A stretch of 64,000 nt of DNA from an uncultured Oscillospiraceae bacterium (GCA_944386985.1 CALXDD010000007.1:1-64000), one strand, 5' to 3'; positions 24,518 to 32,900 are shown, counted from the first letter of the stretch. Notes: generated by a model not told the origin, from the letters alone. Made by a program: numbers and translations.

Positions 24518-25468
24518 TCATGGTTCATAGCTTGTCCGTTCCGCCACGCGAAGCTTCGCGCTGCGGGCACGGGGGTTCTCTCTCAGTTCCTCCTCCCCGG
24601 AGGTAATGGGCTTTCGGTTCACCAGGGTCATCAGCGGCTTCTTGCCGCACACGCACACCGGAAATTCCGGCGGACAGGTGCACCCGGCGGCCAGCTTTTT
24701 CATCGTCTGCTTGACGATCCGGTCCTCCAGGCTGTGGAAGGTGATCACCGCCAGCCGCCCCCCCGGCTTCAGCCGCTGCACCGCCGCCTCCAGCATGGGG
24801 GGCAGCTCGTCCAGTTCGCCGTTGACAGCGATGCGGATGGCCTGAAAACTCCGCTTAGCCGGGTGCTGCTTCTCCCGCAGGGCCGCGGGGGGCATGGCGC
24901 CCTTGATGACGTCCACCAGCTCCAGGGTGGTCTCAATGGGCCGCTCCTGCCGCCTGCGGCAGATGGCCCGGGCGATTTTGGGCGCGTAGCGCTCCTCGCC
25001 GTAGTCAAATAAAATCCGCCGCAGCTCCTCCTCCGAGAAGGTGTTGACCACCTCCCGGGCAGTGAGAGCGGCGTCCTTGTCCATTCTCATATCCAGCGGC
25101 GCGTCCTGCATGTAGCTGAACCCCCGCTCCCCCTCGTCCAGCTGGGGAGAGGAGACGCCCAGGTCAAAGAGCATGCCGTCCACCTTGTCAATGCCGAGAC
25201 TGTCCAGCGCCTCGGACAGGCGGCTGAAATTGGTGTGGACCAGAGAGACCCGGTCTCCAAACTCCGCCAGCCGCTCCCGGGCGGCCTCAATGGCGGCCAT
25301 GTCCCGGTCCAGCCCCACCAGCCGTCCGGTGGTCAGACGGCGGAGGATCTCCAGGGAGTGGCCCGCCCTTCCCAGGGTGCCGTCCAGATAGATCCCGTCA
25401 GGGCGAATGGCCAGTCCCTCCAGGCACTCCTGCAGCAGAACCGGCCGGTGTCCGTAATCCTTTTCCAT
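24518..25468 (-). CDS. rsmH: 16S rRNA (cytosine-1402-N4)-methyltransferase RsmH
   Basis: SAM-dependent methyltransferase (formerly MraW), 316 residues. Family motifs: HRPVLLQECLEGL at the N-terminus, DGTLGRAGHS (SAM loop, about 32-41), LFDLGVSSPQLDEGERGFSY and the C-terminal ARSAKLRVAERT. ATG at 25468 overlaps the mraZ stop region, giving tight coupling; the longer in-frame start would lie inside mraZ. Confidence 0.95.
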   Translation of the reverse strand: MEKDYGHRPVLLQECLEGLAIRPDGIYLDGTLGRAGHSLEILRRLTTGRLVGLDRDMAAIEAARERLAEFGDRVSLVHTNFSRLSEALDSLGIDKVDGMLFDLGVSSPQLDEGERGFSYMQDAPLDMRMDKDAALTAREVVNTFSEEELRRILFDYGEERYAPKIARAICRRRQERPIETTLELVDVIKGAMPPAALREKQHPAKRSFQAIRIAVNGELDELPPMLEAAVQRLKPGGRLAVITFHSLEDRIVKQTMKKLAAGCTCPPEFPVCVCGKKPLMTLVNRKPITSGEEELRENPRARSAKLRVAERTSYEP

Positions 25469-25469
25469 A

Positions 25470-25886
25470 TCAGAAGTCCAGCTCCTCCATGGCGGCGAAG
25501 AGCTTGTCCGGGTCCAGCTCCTCCTCTTCCACCGCCAGCCAGCGCTCCGCGTTCCAGATCTCCGCCCGGTTGCTGACGCCGATGACCACCACGTCCTTCT
25601 CCAGTCCCGCATAGGTCCGCAGCTTGGCGGGAATCAAAATCCGCCCCTGGGCATCCGGCTCGCACTTGGCGGCGTTGGCGAAGAGGGCCCGCATGGCCTT
25701 GGTCTTGGTGTAGGGCAGCTCCTCAAACTTGGCGGTGAACTTGGCCCAGCTCTCGTCGGAGTAGACTGAGAGACAGCGGTCCATGCCGATGGTGACATAA
25801 AAGGTCTCCCCCAGCTCCTCCCGCAGCTTGGCAGGGATGAACAGACGGCCCTTGGCATCAATGCTGTGCTGATACTGGCCCGTCAT
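25470..25886 (-). CDS. mraZ: Transcriptional regulator MraZ
   Basis: 138 residues with two AbrB-like (SpoVT-AbrB) repeats: YQHSIDAKGRLFIPAKLREEL (about 5-25) and KCEPDAQGRILIPAKLRTYAGL (about 74-95). MraZ forms a ring and represses its own operon in E. coli and mycoplasmas by binding direct repeats near the promoter. Such repeats are present upstream here. It is the first gene of the division cluster. Confidence 0.96.
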   Translation of the reverse strand: MTGQYQHSIDAKGRLFIPAKLREELGETFYVTIGMDRCLSVYSDESWAKFTAKFEELPYTKTKAMRALFANAAKCEPDAQGRILIPAKLRTYAGLEKDVVVIGVSNRAEIWNAERWLAVEEEELDPDKLFAAMEELDF

Positions 25887-25930
25887 CGGTTCCCCACCGC
25901 CTTTCTCTCTGTGGGCGGCATGTGGGAATT

Positions 25931-25960
25931 TCCACTACTCTTCACCACTTTCCACCACTT
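25931..25960 (-). promoter_or_regulatory. MraZ-box array: three 10-bp direct repeats
   Basis: On the minus strand three consecutive decamers read AAGTGGTGGA, AAGTGGTGAA and GAGTAGTGGA. The period is exactly one helical turn. They lie at the predicted transcription start. GTGG-containing decamers match the type of site bound by MraZ in other bacteria. Confidence 0.75.
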
Positions 25961-25966
25961 GGAAAT

Positions 25967-25995
25967 AGTATAGCAACTCGTTATGTAAATTGCAA
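25967..25995 (-). promoter_or_regulatory. Promoter of the mra/division cluster
   Basis: Minus-strand TTGCAA (plus 25990-25995), 17-bp spacer, TATACT (plus 25967-25972). Confidence 0.7.
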
Positions 25996-26280
25996 GAAGA
26001 AGTTTTGCATTTAATTGAACGAAACTTGGCGGTTTTTATGGAAAACGACTTGTTTTTGCAATATAAAACAGATGTTCTACTATGTTACTTAATTATGTTC
26101 CCTCAACACCACAAGATATTGTGCCTTTCCAAACTGCATACCACAAATTGTGTTTGATTCCATAATTTTCCTTTAAAAGAAAAATTTACCGTTGTTGCTT
26201 TCGACAGTTTTCCTTCTCTTTTTTCTGCATTTTGCACAACGCACTCTGCACGATTTTTCCACCCTTTCTGTTCGCCCGCA
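25996..26280. other. AT-rich intergenic stretch without a recognised gene
   Basis: Base composition drops sharply from that of the neighbouring genes. No frame with a ribosome binding site, no strong hairpin and no repeat was seen. It separates the division cluster promoter from the dpaB terminator. Confidence 0.55.
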
Positions 26281-26320
26281 AAACGGGGGACGCCGTTATG
26301 AAAGGCGGCGTCCCCCGTTT
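26281..26320 (-). terminator. Terminator of the dpaAB operon
   Basis: A perfect 15-bp stem, AAACGGGGGACGCCG with its complement, has a 10-nt loop and lies 3 bp behind dpaB. The minus-strand tail is short (TTTTG), so termination may be partly helped by the strong stem. Confidence 0.75.
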
Positions 26321-26322
26321 TT

Positions 26323-26892
26323 CTACAGCAGAATGGGCTGGAGCTGCCGCCCCTCCAGGGCGGCGGCAACTGTCTCCTCGATGCGGGAGAAGTCGGCCAT
26401 CAGAGACCGGGGCTTCTTCTCCGAATCGTCCTGACCGAAGGGCACAAAGTAATAGCCCTTGCGGTTGAGGAGGGCGCCGATGCCTGCGGCGCTGCCGCTG
26501 AGGCCGTCGTTGGTGGCCAGGGCCAGCACCACCGGCCGCTCGTTGCGGAGATGGGCCTTGGCGGCCATGGTCACCGTGGTGTCGGTAATCCCGGCGGCCA
26601 GCTTGCCGATGGTGTTTCCGGTGCAGGGCGCCACCACCAGCACATCCAGCAGCCGCTGGGGGCCGATGGGCTCCGCCTGCTCCACTGTGGCTAAGGGCGT
26701 ATGGCCCGTCAGCTCCTCTAACCTCCGCCACAGCTCCTCCGCCCGGCCGAAGCGGGTGTCGGTGCCGGCGGAGGCCGCCGACAGAATGGGTATGACGTCA
26801 TATCGGGCGCTGAGGGCCTCCAGCTCCCGGAGCACCTTGCTGTGGGTGCAGAAGGAGCCGCACATGGCCCACCCGATCCGTATGTTCTTCAA
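26323..26892 (-). CDS. dpaB: Dipicolinate synthase subunit B (SpoVFB)
   Basis: Flavoprotein-like subunit (189 residues) that with DpaA makes dipicolinic acid, the Ca-chelator of the spore core, from dihydrodipicolinate. Family marks: IGWAMCGSFCTHSKVL at the start, the SAASAGTDTRFG segment and the phosphate-binding-like APCTGNTIGKLAAGITDT (about residues 88-105). The start codon overlaps the dpaA stop (ATGA). Expression is expected in the mother cell under SigK. Confidence 0.95.
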   Translation of the reverse strand: MKNIRIGWAMCGSFCTHSKVLRELEALSARYDVIPILSAASAGTDTRFGRAEELWRRLEELTGHTPLATVEQAEPIGPQRLLDVLVVAPCTGNTIGKLAAGITDTTVTMAAKAHLRNERPVVLALATNDGLSGSAAGIGALLNRKGYYFVPFGQDDSEKKPRSLMADFSRIEETVAAALEGRQLQPILL

Positions 26893-27740
26893 ATGGTTTC
26901 CCCCCGTTCCTCCAGAATATGATAGATGGCGTCCCGGACGGCTCTGGCGGCGGTGAGAGGCGCCACCCGGCCCGGAAGGGCCAGCTCCTGCAGGGCGGTG
27001 ATCCCCAGCTCCCGTGCGGCGGCGAAATCCACGCCGCCGGGGGCGGAGGCCACATCCACCACCACGCAGTCCGGCCGCACCTCCTCCAGAAGCCTCCGGT
27101 CCAGTATCAGGGCAGGGACGGTGTTGAAGATCACATGAAAAGGCCTGATGCTACCCTCCAGCCGGTCGGTGCGGAGCGGCGCGTACCCCAGGGCCTCGAT
27201 CCAGGCCAGATGCTCATACCGCCGGGCGGACACCGTCACCCGGGCCGCAAGCCCCCGCAGACGGTGGGCCAGGAGCTTTCCGATCCGGCCAAAGCCGATC
27301 ACCAGACACCGGCAGTCCTGAAGGGTCCGGTCTGTGGCGGCCATAGCGGCGGCAATAGCCCCCTCCGCCGTGGGAACCGCATTGGCCACCTGCAGCTCCT
27401 CCCGCTGGAAATAGTCGGTGAGCGCGACCCCTGCCGCCTGGGCGGACTGCTTTGTGGCCGGGTCGATCCGGCCGCCCAGCACCACCCGGTCCTCTCCCTT
27501 CAGCATAGGCCACAGATCCTCCAGCAAAAGCTCCCCCCGGCCCAGCGACAGGTGAAGCCCGTCAGGGCTTACCGGCTGTGGCAGGATCACCAGATTTCCG
27601 GCGGCAGCCTGGGAAAGAGGCCGCTCCCGCTCCGGCGGAGCCAGCCCCCAGGTATGTACGGTATGTCCCTCCTCCCGGAAAAGCTCCGCCAGACAGAGCT
27701 GCCGGGGATCGCCGCCCAGCACGGACACGCATCGCTTCAT
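26889..27740 (-). CDS. dpaA: Dipicolinate synthase subunit A (SpoVFA)
   Basis: 283-residue dehydrogenase-like subunit. An N-terminal domain (GGDPRQLCLAELFREEGHTV) is followed by a Rossmann domain with VIGFGRIGKLLAHRLRGL (about residues 145-162), typical of DpaA and related to D-hydroxyacid dehydrogenases. ATG at 27740 has GGGAGG 7 bp upstream; another ATG two codons earlier is possible. It forms a two-gene unit with dpaB. No aspartokinase or asd gene follows, unlike in B. subtilis. Confidence 0.93.
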   Translation of the reverse strand: MKRCVSVLGGDPRQLCLAELFREEGHTVHTWGLAPPERERPLSQAAAGNLVILPQPVSPDGLHLSLGRGELLLEDLWPMLKGEDRVVLGGRIDPATKQSAQAAGVALTDYFQREELQVANAVPTAEGAIAAAMAATDRTLQDCRCLVIGFGRIGKLLAHRLRGLAARVTVSARRYEHLAWIEALGYAPLRTDRLEGSIRPFHVIFNTVPALILDRRLLEEVRPDCVVVDVASAPGGVDFAAARELGITALQELALPGRVAPLTAARAVRDAIYHILEERGETI

Positions 27741-27790
27741 GTTCATCCCTCCCTCGGTCCATAGTATGGCGGTCTTGTGATCTTGGTGCG

Positions 27791-27823
27791 AAAAAAGGCC
27801 GCCGGGAAAATCCCGGCGGCCTT
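27791..27823 (-). terminator. Terminator after the GerMN lipoprotein gene
   Basis: AAGGCCGCCGGGA pairs perfectly with TCCCGGCGGCCTT (13 bp, 3-nt loop); the minus-strand tail is T6. Confidence 0.88.
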
Positions 27824-27837
27824 GCCGCATCTGACCG

Positions 27838-28761
27838 TTATGACTCCGCTTCGCCGCTCTCCGGCCGGAAGGTATAGGGTGTAACAAAGACCTGTCCGAA
27901 GGTGTCGCTCTCCACCCCGTCCACCAGCAGGCGCAGCTCATCCACCCCATCCATGGAGTAGATACTGTTGGCAATGGAGGCCAAAATCAGCTCCTGGGAC
28001 TCCTTGTCCTCCGGCAGGCGCTCCACCACCCTGGAGGACAAGCTGAGATAGCAGGTCCGGCTCTCCACCCAGATCCCGTTGATAACAAAGTTCTCCGGCA
28101 AAAGGGCCGACAGCTGGTCGTTCTTGGGACCCTCCATCAGCGCCAGCATCAGACTCTCCGCCAAGCTCTGCCCCTCGTACAGCTCCAGCTTTCGGGACTC
28201 CGGCGTCAGTGCGCCGTCCTCCCCCAGGAAGTACAGCTCCACCTCTACTGTCTCGATGACGTCGGTCATGCTGCCCAGCAGCACATCCTGCTCCATGAAT
28301 ACCTGGGAGTCCCGGTAGGGCAGCTCCCTCCCCCCGGCGGTGATGGACACAGCGGAGATCTCCTCCATCTGAGTCAGCGTCAGGGTGACGCAATAATCCG
28401 CCAGACTCAGTTCAATCCCGGTGAGGGTAGCATAGCGGGAACTGAAATCCACATAGGCCCGGCGGCCCTGGATACGGATGCTGTTGAGGGACACATTCTC
28501 CGGCAGGGGACTGGACACCGCCCCCGCCCCCTCGCACAGCTTTTCCACCAGCACCTCGGCGATCTCCGTCACAGGGGCGTCCTCCGCCACGTCTAAATCC
28601 ACGGACACCGCCTGGATGGCGTCGCCTCCCGCCGCCTCGTCCTCCCCGGCCAGACCGTAGAGGAGATAGTCCCCCTCCTCTCCCTCCTGCTCCTGATGGC
28701 CGCAGGCCGCCGCAGCCAGGGCCAGCAGCACCGCCAGAAGCAGGATGGCCCATTTCCTCAC
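27838..28761 (-). CDS. GerMN-domain lipoprotein
   Basis: 307 residues. Signal peptide with lipobox (LLALAAAAC, cysteine at about residue 20), then two GerMN domains. The first ends near residue 165 (IRIQGRRAYVDFSSRYATL). The second covers about 175-300 (LPENFVINGIWVESRTCYLSLSSRVV). GerM of B. subtilis, with this duplication, is needed for sporulation and germination. Its start overlaps the stop of the histidine kinase gene (ATGA), an operon arrangement seen for GerMN proteins next to WalK/MtrB-like kinases. It is predicted to sit on the outer face of the membrane and may modulate the kinase or the spore cell wall. Confidence 0.85.
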   Translation of the reverse strand: MRKWAILLLAVLLALAAAACGHQEQEGEEGDYLLYGLAGEDEAAGGDAIQAVSVDLDVAEDAPVTEIAEVLVEKLCEGAGAVSSPLPENVSLNSIRIQGRRAYVDFSSRYATLTGIELSLADYCVTLTLTQMEEISAVSITAGGRELPYRDSQVFMEQDVLLGSMTDVIETVEVELYFLGEDGALTPESRKLELYEGQSLAESLMLALMEGPKNDQLSALLPENFVINGIWVESRTCYLSLSSRVVERLPEDKESQELILASIANSIYSMDGVDELRLLVDGVESDTFGQVFVTPYTFRPESGEAES

Positions 28762-30119
28762 GACTCCTCCCTCCTCTCTCTGGGAAGACGCACTGTGAAC
28801 ACAGTGCCGCCGCCCGGACGGGGACCCACGTCGATGGTGCCGCCCCTGCGGCGCACGGTGTCCCGGACGATGGAGAGCCCCAGACCCGTGCCCCCCGCGG
28901 CCCGGGACCGGGCCTTGTCCACCCGGTAAAACCGCTCGAACACATGGTCCATATCCTCCGTGGGGATGCCGATGCCGTTGTCCTCCACCGTGATGTAGGC
29001 CCAGGTCTCCCCCGCCGACAGCAGCACCCGGACAAAGCCGTTATCGTGGTTATACTTGATGGCGTTGTCCACCAGATTGTAGATCATCTGATGGACCTCC
29101 CCCTTGGTGGCCAGCACACTGCAGGGGTTTTCCACCAGCACCTCCAAGGTGATATGCCGCTTGGCGGCGGGCATCTGGAGGGAGTGGCACACCCGGCGGA
29201 TCACCGGCTCCACCTCCACGTTCTCCGCCGCCTCCATCACCCCGCTGTCCAGCCGGGTGAGACGGAGAAGGTCCTCGGTGATGTTGGTCAGCCGCTCCGC
29301 CTCCAGACCGATGTCCATAACAAACTCCCGCACCATGTCCTCGTCCATGTTGTCCGACTGCAGAATAGAGTCGGTGAGCAGGCGGATGGTGGCCAGAGGC
29401 GTCTTCAGCTCGTGGGAGGCGTCGGAGACGAACCGCCGCCGGGACTCCTCCGTCACCTGGAGGCGGCCGGTGAGGTCGTTGAACTCATCGGCGATCTGGG
29501 CAATCTCATCGTGGCCTCCCACGTCGGCCCGGTGGTTGTAGGACCCCTCCCGGACCCCCCGGATGGCGGAGAGCAGCTGCTCAATGCGGCTGGTGAGGAG
29601 CTTGCTGAGAAGGATACTCAGTGTCAGCACCACCGCGCCCACCGCCACGGAAATGGAGAGGAGGCTCTTCTGCAGCCCCTCCAGCACCTCGCCCTGGGTC
29701 CGGTCGTACTCATAGACGTACACCGCCCCGATGATCTCACTGCGGTAGATCACCGGCACGGCGGCACAGGTGCGGAAGGCGCCGTCCATATAAGAAAAGT
29801 AGAAGGCGTCGTTGCCCCGGAGCGCCTCCACCAGCTCCGTATAGAATACCTGATAGCCGGTGGCGTTGCCCACCTCCCGGGTATCGTAGAGAATTTTGCC
29901 TGTGCTGTCGGTGACGATGGCCCGGGACACGCCGGTGACCTCCATCACAGTGAGGGCCTGTCCCACGTTCTCTTCCGTCAGCTGGCTGAGCCCTGCCATG
30001 GCGCTGGTCATGGTCTCCATGCTGCTTTTGAGACTGCTCTCCTTGGAGGAGAAGATCATATCCCGGGACACCGACAGTGGATAGGTGTTCATGAACAGCA
30101 GCACTGCCGCGATAACCAA
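28758..30119 (-). CDS. Sensor histidine kinase (HAMP, HisKA, HATPase); true start uncertain
   Basis: Membrane-bound sensor of a two-component pair. It has an N-terminal membrane helix, an extracytoplasmic sensor domain (about residues 20-155), a second helix and HAMP (about 160-235). HisKA has SHELKTPLATIRLL and the ATPase has NLVDNAIKYN (N box) and DNGIGIP (G1). The first usable standard start is TTG at 30119, which would cut into the first membrane helix. Conserved-looking sequence (LKGKTSLQYKIGLSYIL) continues upstream in frame, with no ATG, GTG or TTG before a stop. ATT at 30170, preceded by GGGGAG, is a candidate start. It overlaps the response regulator stop. Confidence 0.85.
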   Translation of the reverse strand: MVIAAVLLFMNTYPLSVSRDMIFSSKESSLKSSMETMTSAMAGLSQLTEENVGQALTVMEVTGVSRAIVTDSTGKILYDTREVGNATGYQVFYTELVEALRGNDAFYFSYMDGAFRTCAAVPVIYRSEIIGAVYVYEYDRTQGEVLEGLQKSLLSISVAVGAVVLTLSILLSKLLTSRIEQLLSAIRGVREGSYNHRADVGGHDEIAQIADEFNDLTGRLQVTEESRRRFVSDASHELKTPLATIRLLTDSILQSDNMDEDMVREFVMDIGLEAERLTNITEDLLRLTRLDSGVMEAAENVEVEPVIRRVCHSLQMPAAKRHITLEVLVENPCSVLATKGEVHQMIYNLVDNAIKYNHDNGFVRVLLSAGETWAYITVEDNGIGIPTEDMDHVFERFYRVDKARSRAAGGTGLGLSIVRDTVRRRGGTIDVGPRPGGGTVFTVRLPRERREES

Positions 30120-30156
30120 AATGTAGCTCAGGCCGATCTTGTACTGCAGGCTGGTC

Positions 30157-30837
30157 TTACCCTTTAAAATAGTAGCCCACTCCCCACTTGGTCAGAATAT
30201 ACTCCGGCTGGGCGGGATTGGCCTCCAGCTTCTCCCGCAAGCGGCGGATGTGCACATCCACCGTCCGGTAGTCCCCGGCGTAGGAATAGCCCCACACCAC
30301 GTTCATGAGGCTCTCCCGGCTGTACACCCGCCGGGGGTTCTTCATCAGAAGTTCGATAAGATCATACTCCTTGGCCGTCAGCTCCACGGTCTTCCCGTCC
30401 CGAAGCGCCACCCGCTGCTCCGTATCTAAGGTGATGCCCCCCACGGTGATGGCAGCGGATGCCTTGGCCGCGGCGGCGGTGCCCGCCCGGCGGAGCATAG
30501 CCCGGATGCGGGCCTTCAGCTCCAGAATATTGAAGGGCTTGGTGATATAGTCGTCCGCCCCGCACTCAAAGCCGATGATCTTGTCCGTGTCCTCGCTGCG
30601 GGCGGTAAGCATGATGATGGGCACATTGGAAAACTGCCGGATCTGGACACAGGCCTCCAGCCCGTCGATCTCCGGCATCATGAGATCCAAAATAATCAGG
30701 TCATAGTCGTTGTTTTTCGCCAGCTCCACGGCGGTGCGGCCGTCAAAGGCCGTCTCCACCTGGTAGCCCTCATTTTCCAGGTTGAACTTGATTCCCTTCA
30801 CCAGAAGGCGCTCGTCGTCCACTACTAAAATTTTCAT
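30157..30837 (-). CDS. OmpR/PhoB-family response regulator
   Basis: 226 residues. Receiver domain 1-120 with acidic pocket DDE at residues 6-8, phospho-acceptor in DLIILDLMMPEIDG (about D53) and K in YITKPFNILEL (about 103). The C-terminal winged helix ends with the OmpR pattern GYSYAGDYRTVDVHIRRLREKLE. WalR/PhoP-like by sequence, but the regulon cannot be read from the locus. Its start overlaps comEA (ATGA), and the kinase follows directly. Confidence 0.93.
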   Translation of the reverse strand: MKILVVDDERLLVKGIKFNLENEGYQVETAFDGRTAVELAKNNDYDLIILDLMMPEIDGLEACVQIRQFSNVPIIMLTARSEDTDKIIGFECGADDYITKPFNILELKARIRAMLRRAGTAAAAKASAAITVGGITLDTEQRVALRDGKTVELTAKEYDLIELLMKNPRRVYSRESLMNVVWGYSYAGDYRTVDVHIRRLREKLEANPAQPEYILTKWGVGYYFKG

Positions 30838-31235
30838 TCCGGTTCCTCCTGCCTGTGTGTCTGTTCCTGCTCCCCCACGGTGACAAACTCCCGCAGCTCC
30901 GCCAGGGTGGCTTCTCCGATGCCGCTGACCTCCAAAAGCTGCTCGATCTCCATGAAGGGGCCGTTGGCCTGCCGCCAGGCGATGATCCGCTCCGCCAGCA
31001 CCGGTCCGATGCCGGGCAGGGTATCCAGCTCCTCCGCGTCGGCGGTGTTGATGTCCACCGGCGGCGCCTTATCCGGCGTTACATCCTCCTGAGATGCCCG
31101 GGCGGTGATGCGGTAATCCCAGCTTCCGCCCCGGTTTGCTCCTCTCCCGGCGGCAAACAGCAGCAGGCACATAAAAATCGCTGTCAAAACAAGAAGCCCA
31201 AATTCACTTTTTGTCAAAAATCTCCTGGGCTTCAT
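30834..31235 (-). CDS. comEA: ComEA-type helix-hairpin-helix DNA-binding protein
   Basis: 133 residues. One membrane helix (about 12-29), a linker, then two HhH motifs in VDINTADAEELDTLPGIGPVLAERIIAWRQ and FMEIEQLLEVSGIGEATLAELREF. This is the ComEA domain, which binds incoming DNA at the cell surface during transformation. It lacks the SLBB domain of B. subtilis ComEA, so it is a short form. Being first in an operon with a two-component system and a GerMN lipoprotein is unusual for a competence gene; no comEC or comF is nearby. Confidence 0.85.
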   Translation of the reverse strand: MKPRRFLTKSEFGLLVLTAIFMCLLLFAAGRGANRGGSWDYRITARASQEDVTPDKAPPVDINTADAEELDTLPGIGPVLAERIIAWRQANGPFMEIEQLLEVSGIGEATLAELREFVTVGEQEQTHRQEEPE

Positions 31236-31344
31236 AGTTGAACTCCTACATAGAATTTGTTATACTTAGAATATTAGATTGTCGCTTTTTGTCAGAAATT
31301 TGATCTGTTGTTTGATAGTATATCACATGAATCCGGAGTGTGCC

Positions 31345-32763
31345 ATGAAAAATCGTCGTCTTCTCTCTGTTTTTTTCCTGTGTATCCTGCTGGCTGTCAG
31401 CGTCCTCTCCCCCTTTGCCGCCGCCGAGGAGGCGGAGGAGGAGTCCGCGCCGGTCGCCATGCCGGAAATCGATATTCCTGCCAAAGCCTCCCTGCTCATC
31501 GACCCGGAGACGGAGGAGATTCTTCACCAGGACAACATCCACGAGCGGCTCTATCCCGCAAGCCTCACCAAGATCATGTCCACCCTTCTGGTGCTGGAGG
31601 CAATCGACAGCGGTAAGCTGACCATGGATCAGCAGGTCACCGCCACCTCCTCCGCTCTGGACCCGGTGCCCGACAACGCCAGCACCGCCGATCTGAAGGT
31701 GGGCGAGACGCTCTCGGTCCAGGATCTTCTCTACTGCGTGATGGTGGTGTCCGCCAACGAGGCATGCAACATTCTGGCGGAGGCGGTGTCCGGCTCCATC
31801 GACGCTTTTGTGGATGTCATGAACGCCAAGGCCCAGGCTCTTGGCTGTGAGGACACCCACTTTGTCAACACCAGCGGTCTTCACGACGACGACCACTACA
31901 CCACCGCCTGGGATATGTACCTCATCACCAAGGAAGCCATGTCCCACGAGGTGTTCATGACCATTGCGGACACCTCCTATTTCACCCTTCCCGCCACCTA
32001 TGCCGCCGATGGTACCCAGTATCACAAGGAGCGGACGCTCTACACCACCAATCTGCTCCTCAGCTCCTACCGCGGCCGGGGATATGTGTACACCGCCGCC
32101 CACGGCATTAAGACCGGCACCACCACCCCCGCCGGCAACTGCCTGATCTCCACCGCTGAGAAAAACGACCGCACCCTTTTGGGCGTGATCTTAGGCGCTG
32201 ATACGGTGACTAAGGACGACGGCTCCACCGACAACCAGAGCTTTTCCGGTATGATCGACCTCTTTGACTGGGGCTTTGATAATTTTTCCCGCAAGACGAT
32301 CGTTACCCCCCAGAGTTTTATGGGAGAGCTGAAGGTCTCTCTGTCGGAGATCGACCATGTGGTGGTCCAGCCCGCCCAGGAGCTTGAGCGTCTTCTTCCC
32401 AAGGATTTAGAGGTGGAGGATCTGACCCTGACGGAGTACTACCCCAGTGACACGGTGGAAGCGCCTATCTCCAAGGGGGATGTGCTGGGACAGCTGACCA
32501 TCAGCTACGGTGACATCGAGTATGGGGTGGTGGATCTGCTGGCCCAGGATGATGTGGCCGCATCCCGGCTGCTGGTGTTCCGCCGGGATGTGAAGGACTT
32601 TGTTTCCCGCACGGAGGTACGGATCGGCGCTGTGGCCATTGTGGTGGCCATTGCGGTGATCCTGATTCTGGTGAAGACCTCCGGCCGCCGGCGCCGCCGC
32701 TACGGCCGGGGCGGCGGATACGGCAGCTATCGCCGCAACTACCGCGGCCGCAAGCGCAGATAA
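31345..32763 (+). CDS. D-alanyl-D-alanine carboxypeptidase, peptidase S11 (DacF/PBP5 type)
   Basis: Secreted serine carboxypeptidase that trims peptidoglycan pentapeptides, 472 residues. Signal peptide 1-27 (ends FAAAEE). Active-site motifs: SLTK (in YPASLTKIMST), SAN (in VVSANEACN) and KTGT (in HGIKTGTTTPAG). Residues about 300-390 form the PBP5-like beta domain. Instead of the usual amphipathic anchor there is a real membrane helix (VRIGAVAIVVAIAVILILV) and a 25-residue Arg/Gly/Tyr-rich tail. ATG at 31345 has GGAG 7 bp upstream. DacF-like proteins act in the forespore, but a vegetative role is equally possible. Confidence 0.88.
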   Translation: MKNRRLLSVFFLCILLAVSVLSPFAAAEEAEEESAPVAMPEIDIPAKASLLIDPETEEILHQDNIHERLYPASLTKIMSTLLVLEAIDSGKLTMDQQVTATSSALDPVPDNASTADLKVGETLSVQDLLYCVMVVSANEACNILAEAVSGSIDAFVDVMNAKAQALGCEDTHFVNTSGLHDDDHYTTAWDMYLITKEAMSHEVFMTIADTSYFTLPATYAADGTQYHKERTLYTTNLLLSSYRGRGYVYTAAHGIKTGTTTPAGNCLISTAEKNDRTLLGVILGADTVTKDDGSTDNQSFSGMIDLFDWGFDNFSRKTIVTPQSFMGELKVSLSEIDHVVVQPAQELERLLPKDLEVEDLTLTEYYPSDTVEAPISKGDVLGQLTISYGDIEYGVVDLLAQDDVAASRLLVFRRDVKDFVSRTEVRIGAVAIVVAIAVILILVKTSGRRRRRYGRGGGYGSYRRNYRGRKRR

Positions 32764-32900
32764 ATCAAAGCCGCAAAGCCTCTGCTCTATCACTTTGATC
32801 GGAACGCTGACACCAGGCAGCACACCACCATCGGGCGGTGAAAGAAACCAAATCCTCCCTCATCAGAGGAAACCCCGCTTCCCCCGAACGACGTTAAAAA

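Noticed and set aside
26103..26280. Possible small gene in the AT-rich gap before dpaB
   Set aside because: No start with ribosome binding site and no recognisable product.
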